Shown here one piece after another: positions 6,023 through 7,080 of a stretch of DNA of 7,080 bases. Origin of the DNA: Clostridiales bacterium UBA1381 (lineage in GTDB: Bacteria; Bacillota; Clostridia; UBA1381); NCBI GenBank assembly GCA_002305435.1, contig DBQZ01000144.1, forward strand, positions 1,450 to 8,529, given 5' to 3'. The notes beneath the pieces were generated by a model, which worked only from the letters and a program-made list of their open reading frames with translations, made no database searches and was not told the DNA's origin. The position numbers were made by a program, and so were the translations under genes. The stretch's first letter is position 1; each line of letters begins with the position of its first letter.

Positions 6023-6028
6023 GAGGTG
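6023..6028 (+). promoter_or_regulatory. Ribosome binding site that fixes the cysE start
   Basis: GAGGTG lies 6 nt before TTG at 6035. The GTG at 6026 that could open the same frame is itself part of this site, so it is unlikely to be the start. Confidence 0.7.
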
Positions 6029-6034
6029 CAGTCT

Positions 6035-6706
6035 TTGTTTAAAAATATAGCTTATGACATAAAATCAATACTTCGCCGTGACCCTGCGGCAAGAAACGGG
6101 TTTGAGGTATTCCTCCTCTATTCGGGTTTCCATGCGCTTTTGTGGCACAGGCTCTCACACCGCCTGTTCAAGATGAACCTGAAATTCGCCGCAAGACTTA
6201 CCTCCCAGCTGGGACGCTTTTTTACAGGCGTTGAAATCCACCCGGGAGCGGTTATCGGCAGAGGACTCCTGATCGACCACGGCATGGGGGTTGTTATAGG
6301 CGAAACAGCCGTAATAGGCGACGACTGCACGATTTACCAGGGCGTTACCCTCGGCGGTACAGGCAAGGAATGTGGCAAGCGCCATCCCACGATCGGCAAT
6401 AACGTAATGATCGGCAGCGGCGCAAAGGTGCTCGGGCCTTTTACCGTCGGCGACAATTCCAAAATAGCCGCCGGAGCGGTCGTACTCTCGGAGGTTCCGC
6501 CCGACTCAACCTGTGTCGGCGTACCCGCCCGCATCGTCCGCCAGGCCGGCCGAAAGGTATCGGACGACCTCGATCAGGTAAAGATACCCGACCCTGTATC
6601 AATGCAGCTGACAACACTTACGGTGCATTTGAAAACGCTGGAACGTAAATTAGAGGCTCTGGAAAATGAGCTGCGTGAAAGGAATATGAAGGATGAAGAT
6701 ATATAA
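6035..6706 (+). CDS. cysE: Serine O-acetyltransferase
   Basis: CysE transfers acetyl from acetyl-CoA to L-serine, giving O-acetylserine for cysteine synthesis. From TTG at 6035 it has 223 residues beginning MFKNIAYDIKSI; a GTG at 6026 would add three but lies within the ribosome binding site. The N-terminal helical part holds RDPAAR with Asp16 and GFHALLWHR (31-39). A left-handed beta-helix of hexapeptide repeats follows (about 66-165) with Asp81-His82 in LIDHGMG, QGVTLGGTG (102-110), His117 in KRHPTIG, and GVPARIV. These match the E. coli catalytic residues Asp92, Asp157 and His158 and a substrate-site His. It is the short form lacking the E. coli N-terminal extension. The tail is a predicted coiled coil (about 190-215; Leu192/199/206/213 and Leu195/202/209) ending in Ile223. 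It overlaps cysS by 14 nt. Confidence 0.96.
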   Translation: MFKNIAYDIKSILRRDPAARNGFEVFLLYSGFHALLWHRLSHRLFKMNLKFAARLTSQLGRFFTGVEIHPGAVIGRGLLIDHGMGVVIGETAVIGDDCTIYQGVTLGGTGKECGKRHPTIGNNVMIGSGAKVLGPFTVGDNSKIAAGAVVLSEVPPDSTCVGVPARIVRQAGRKVSDDLDQVKIPDPVSMQLTTLTVHLKTLERKLEALENELRERNMKDEDI

Positions 6707-7080
6707 CACAATGACAAGGAGCAAGGAGGAGTTTATCCCCTTAAAAGAGGGCGAGGTGAAGATGTATTCCTGCGGCCCTACGGTCTACGACTATTTCCAC
6801 CTCGGCAACGCCAGACCCTTTATCATTTTCGATACGCTGCGCCGTTATCTGGAGTTTTCCGGCTACAAGGTAACGTTCGTGCAGAATTTCACCGACATAG
6901 ACGATAAAATGATAAACCGTGCCAACGATGAGGGGATCACCGTAGCGGAGCTTGGCGAAAGGTTTATCGCCGAATACTTCAAGGACGCAAAAGCTCTCGG
7001 AATCCGCCCCGCAACCTTCCACCCTCGTGCGACTGAAAATATCGACGCTATAATCGCAACTATAAAAAAGCTCGAGGACG
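6693..7080 (+). CDS. cysS: Cysteinyl-tRNA synthetase, N-terminal part (cut by window edge)
   Basis: The first 129 residues of the class I enzyme that attaches cysteine to tRNA-Cys are present. The protein begins MKIYNTMTRSKEEFIPL, then KMYSCGPTVYDYFHLGNARP. Cys27 is the expected first zinc ligand of the cysteine-selecting site, and HLGN (36-39) is the HIGH-type ATP motif in a form usual for Firmicutes. NFTDIDDKMINRANDEG (65-81) and FHPRATENI (109-117) are also typical. The KMSKS motif and anticodon-binding domain lie beyond the right edge. ATG at 6693 is inside the last codons of cysE in the +1 frame, with GAAAGGA about 9 nt upstream, also inside cysE. This implies translational coupling. The cysE-cysS order is conserved in many Firmicutes. 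Confidence 0.96.
   Translation, partial: MKIYNTMTRSKEEFIPLKEGEVKMYSCGPTVYDYFHLGNARPFIIFDTLRRYLEFSGYKVTFVQNFTDIDDKMINRANDEGITVAELGERFIAEYFKDAKALGIRPATFHPRATENIDAIIATIKKLED

Noticed and set aside
5992..6034. T-box or SAM riboswitch before cysE
   Set aside because: The leader is about 37 nt and contains no such folds.

Overview
The window looks like a stretch of core chromosome from an anaerobic, gut- or rumen-type Clostridia, most likely near Ruminococcaceae/Oscillospiraceae. The basis is moderate GC, strong AGGAGG-type ribosome binding sites, two TTG starts, a HrcA/CIRCE-controlled groESL, a clostridial-style cysE-cysS pair, and a secreted pectin-degrading lyase of a family common in Ruminococcus and relatives. 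The genus assignment is inference from gene content and style; no 16S or other marker was available.

Layout. Positions 1-3102 are read on the minus strand. From right to left they are: a small membrane-anchored BofC-like protein (2728-3102), the heat-shock operon groES-groEL (2463 down to 525) with a textbook promoter overlapped by a perfect CIRCE operator (2554-2580), a strong terminator after groEL (455-500), and the first 110 codons of a secreted PL11-type rhamnogalacturonan lyase (332 down to beyond the left edge) with its own extended -10 promoter and an upstream dyad. Positions 3193-7080 are read on the plus strand. They hold a three-gene unit made of a DUF2238/YjdF-like membrane protein, deoC and deoB, with a consensus promoter at 3193-3221 and an intrinsic terminator at 5885-5926. 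This is followed by a cysE-cysS unit with its own promoter at 5963-5991, and cysS runs off the right edge.

How the genes work together. GroES and GroEL form the chaperonin, repressed by HrcA through CIRCE. DeoB converts (deoxy)ribose-1-phosphate to the 5-phosphate and DeoC cleaves deoxyribose-5-phosphate to glyceraldehyde-3-phosphate and acetaldehyde, giving a deoxynucleoside salvage pathway. CysE makes O-acetylserine for cysteine synthesis and CysS charges tRNA-Cys, so supply and use of cysteine are translationally coupled through a 14-nt gene overlap.

I found no mobile element, CRISPR array, tRNA, rRNA or obvious defence system. No gene-free stretch exceeds 300 bases. The window is mostly ordinary housekeeping. 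The least explained items are the membrane protein that heads the deo operon, the BofC-like orphan, and several dyads and repeats around promoters.
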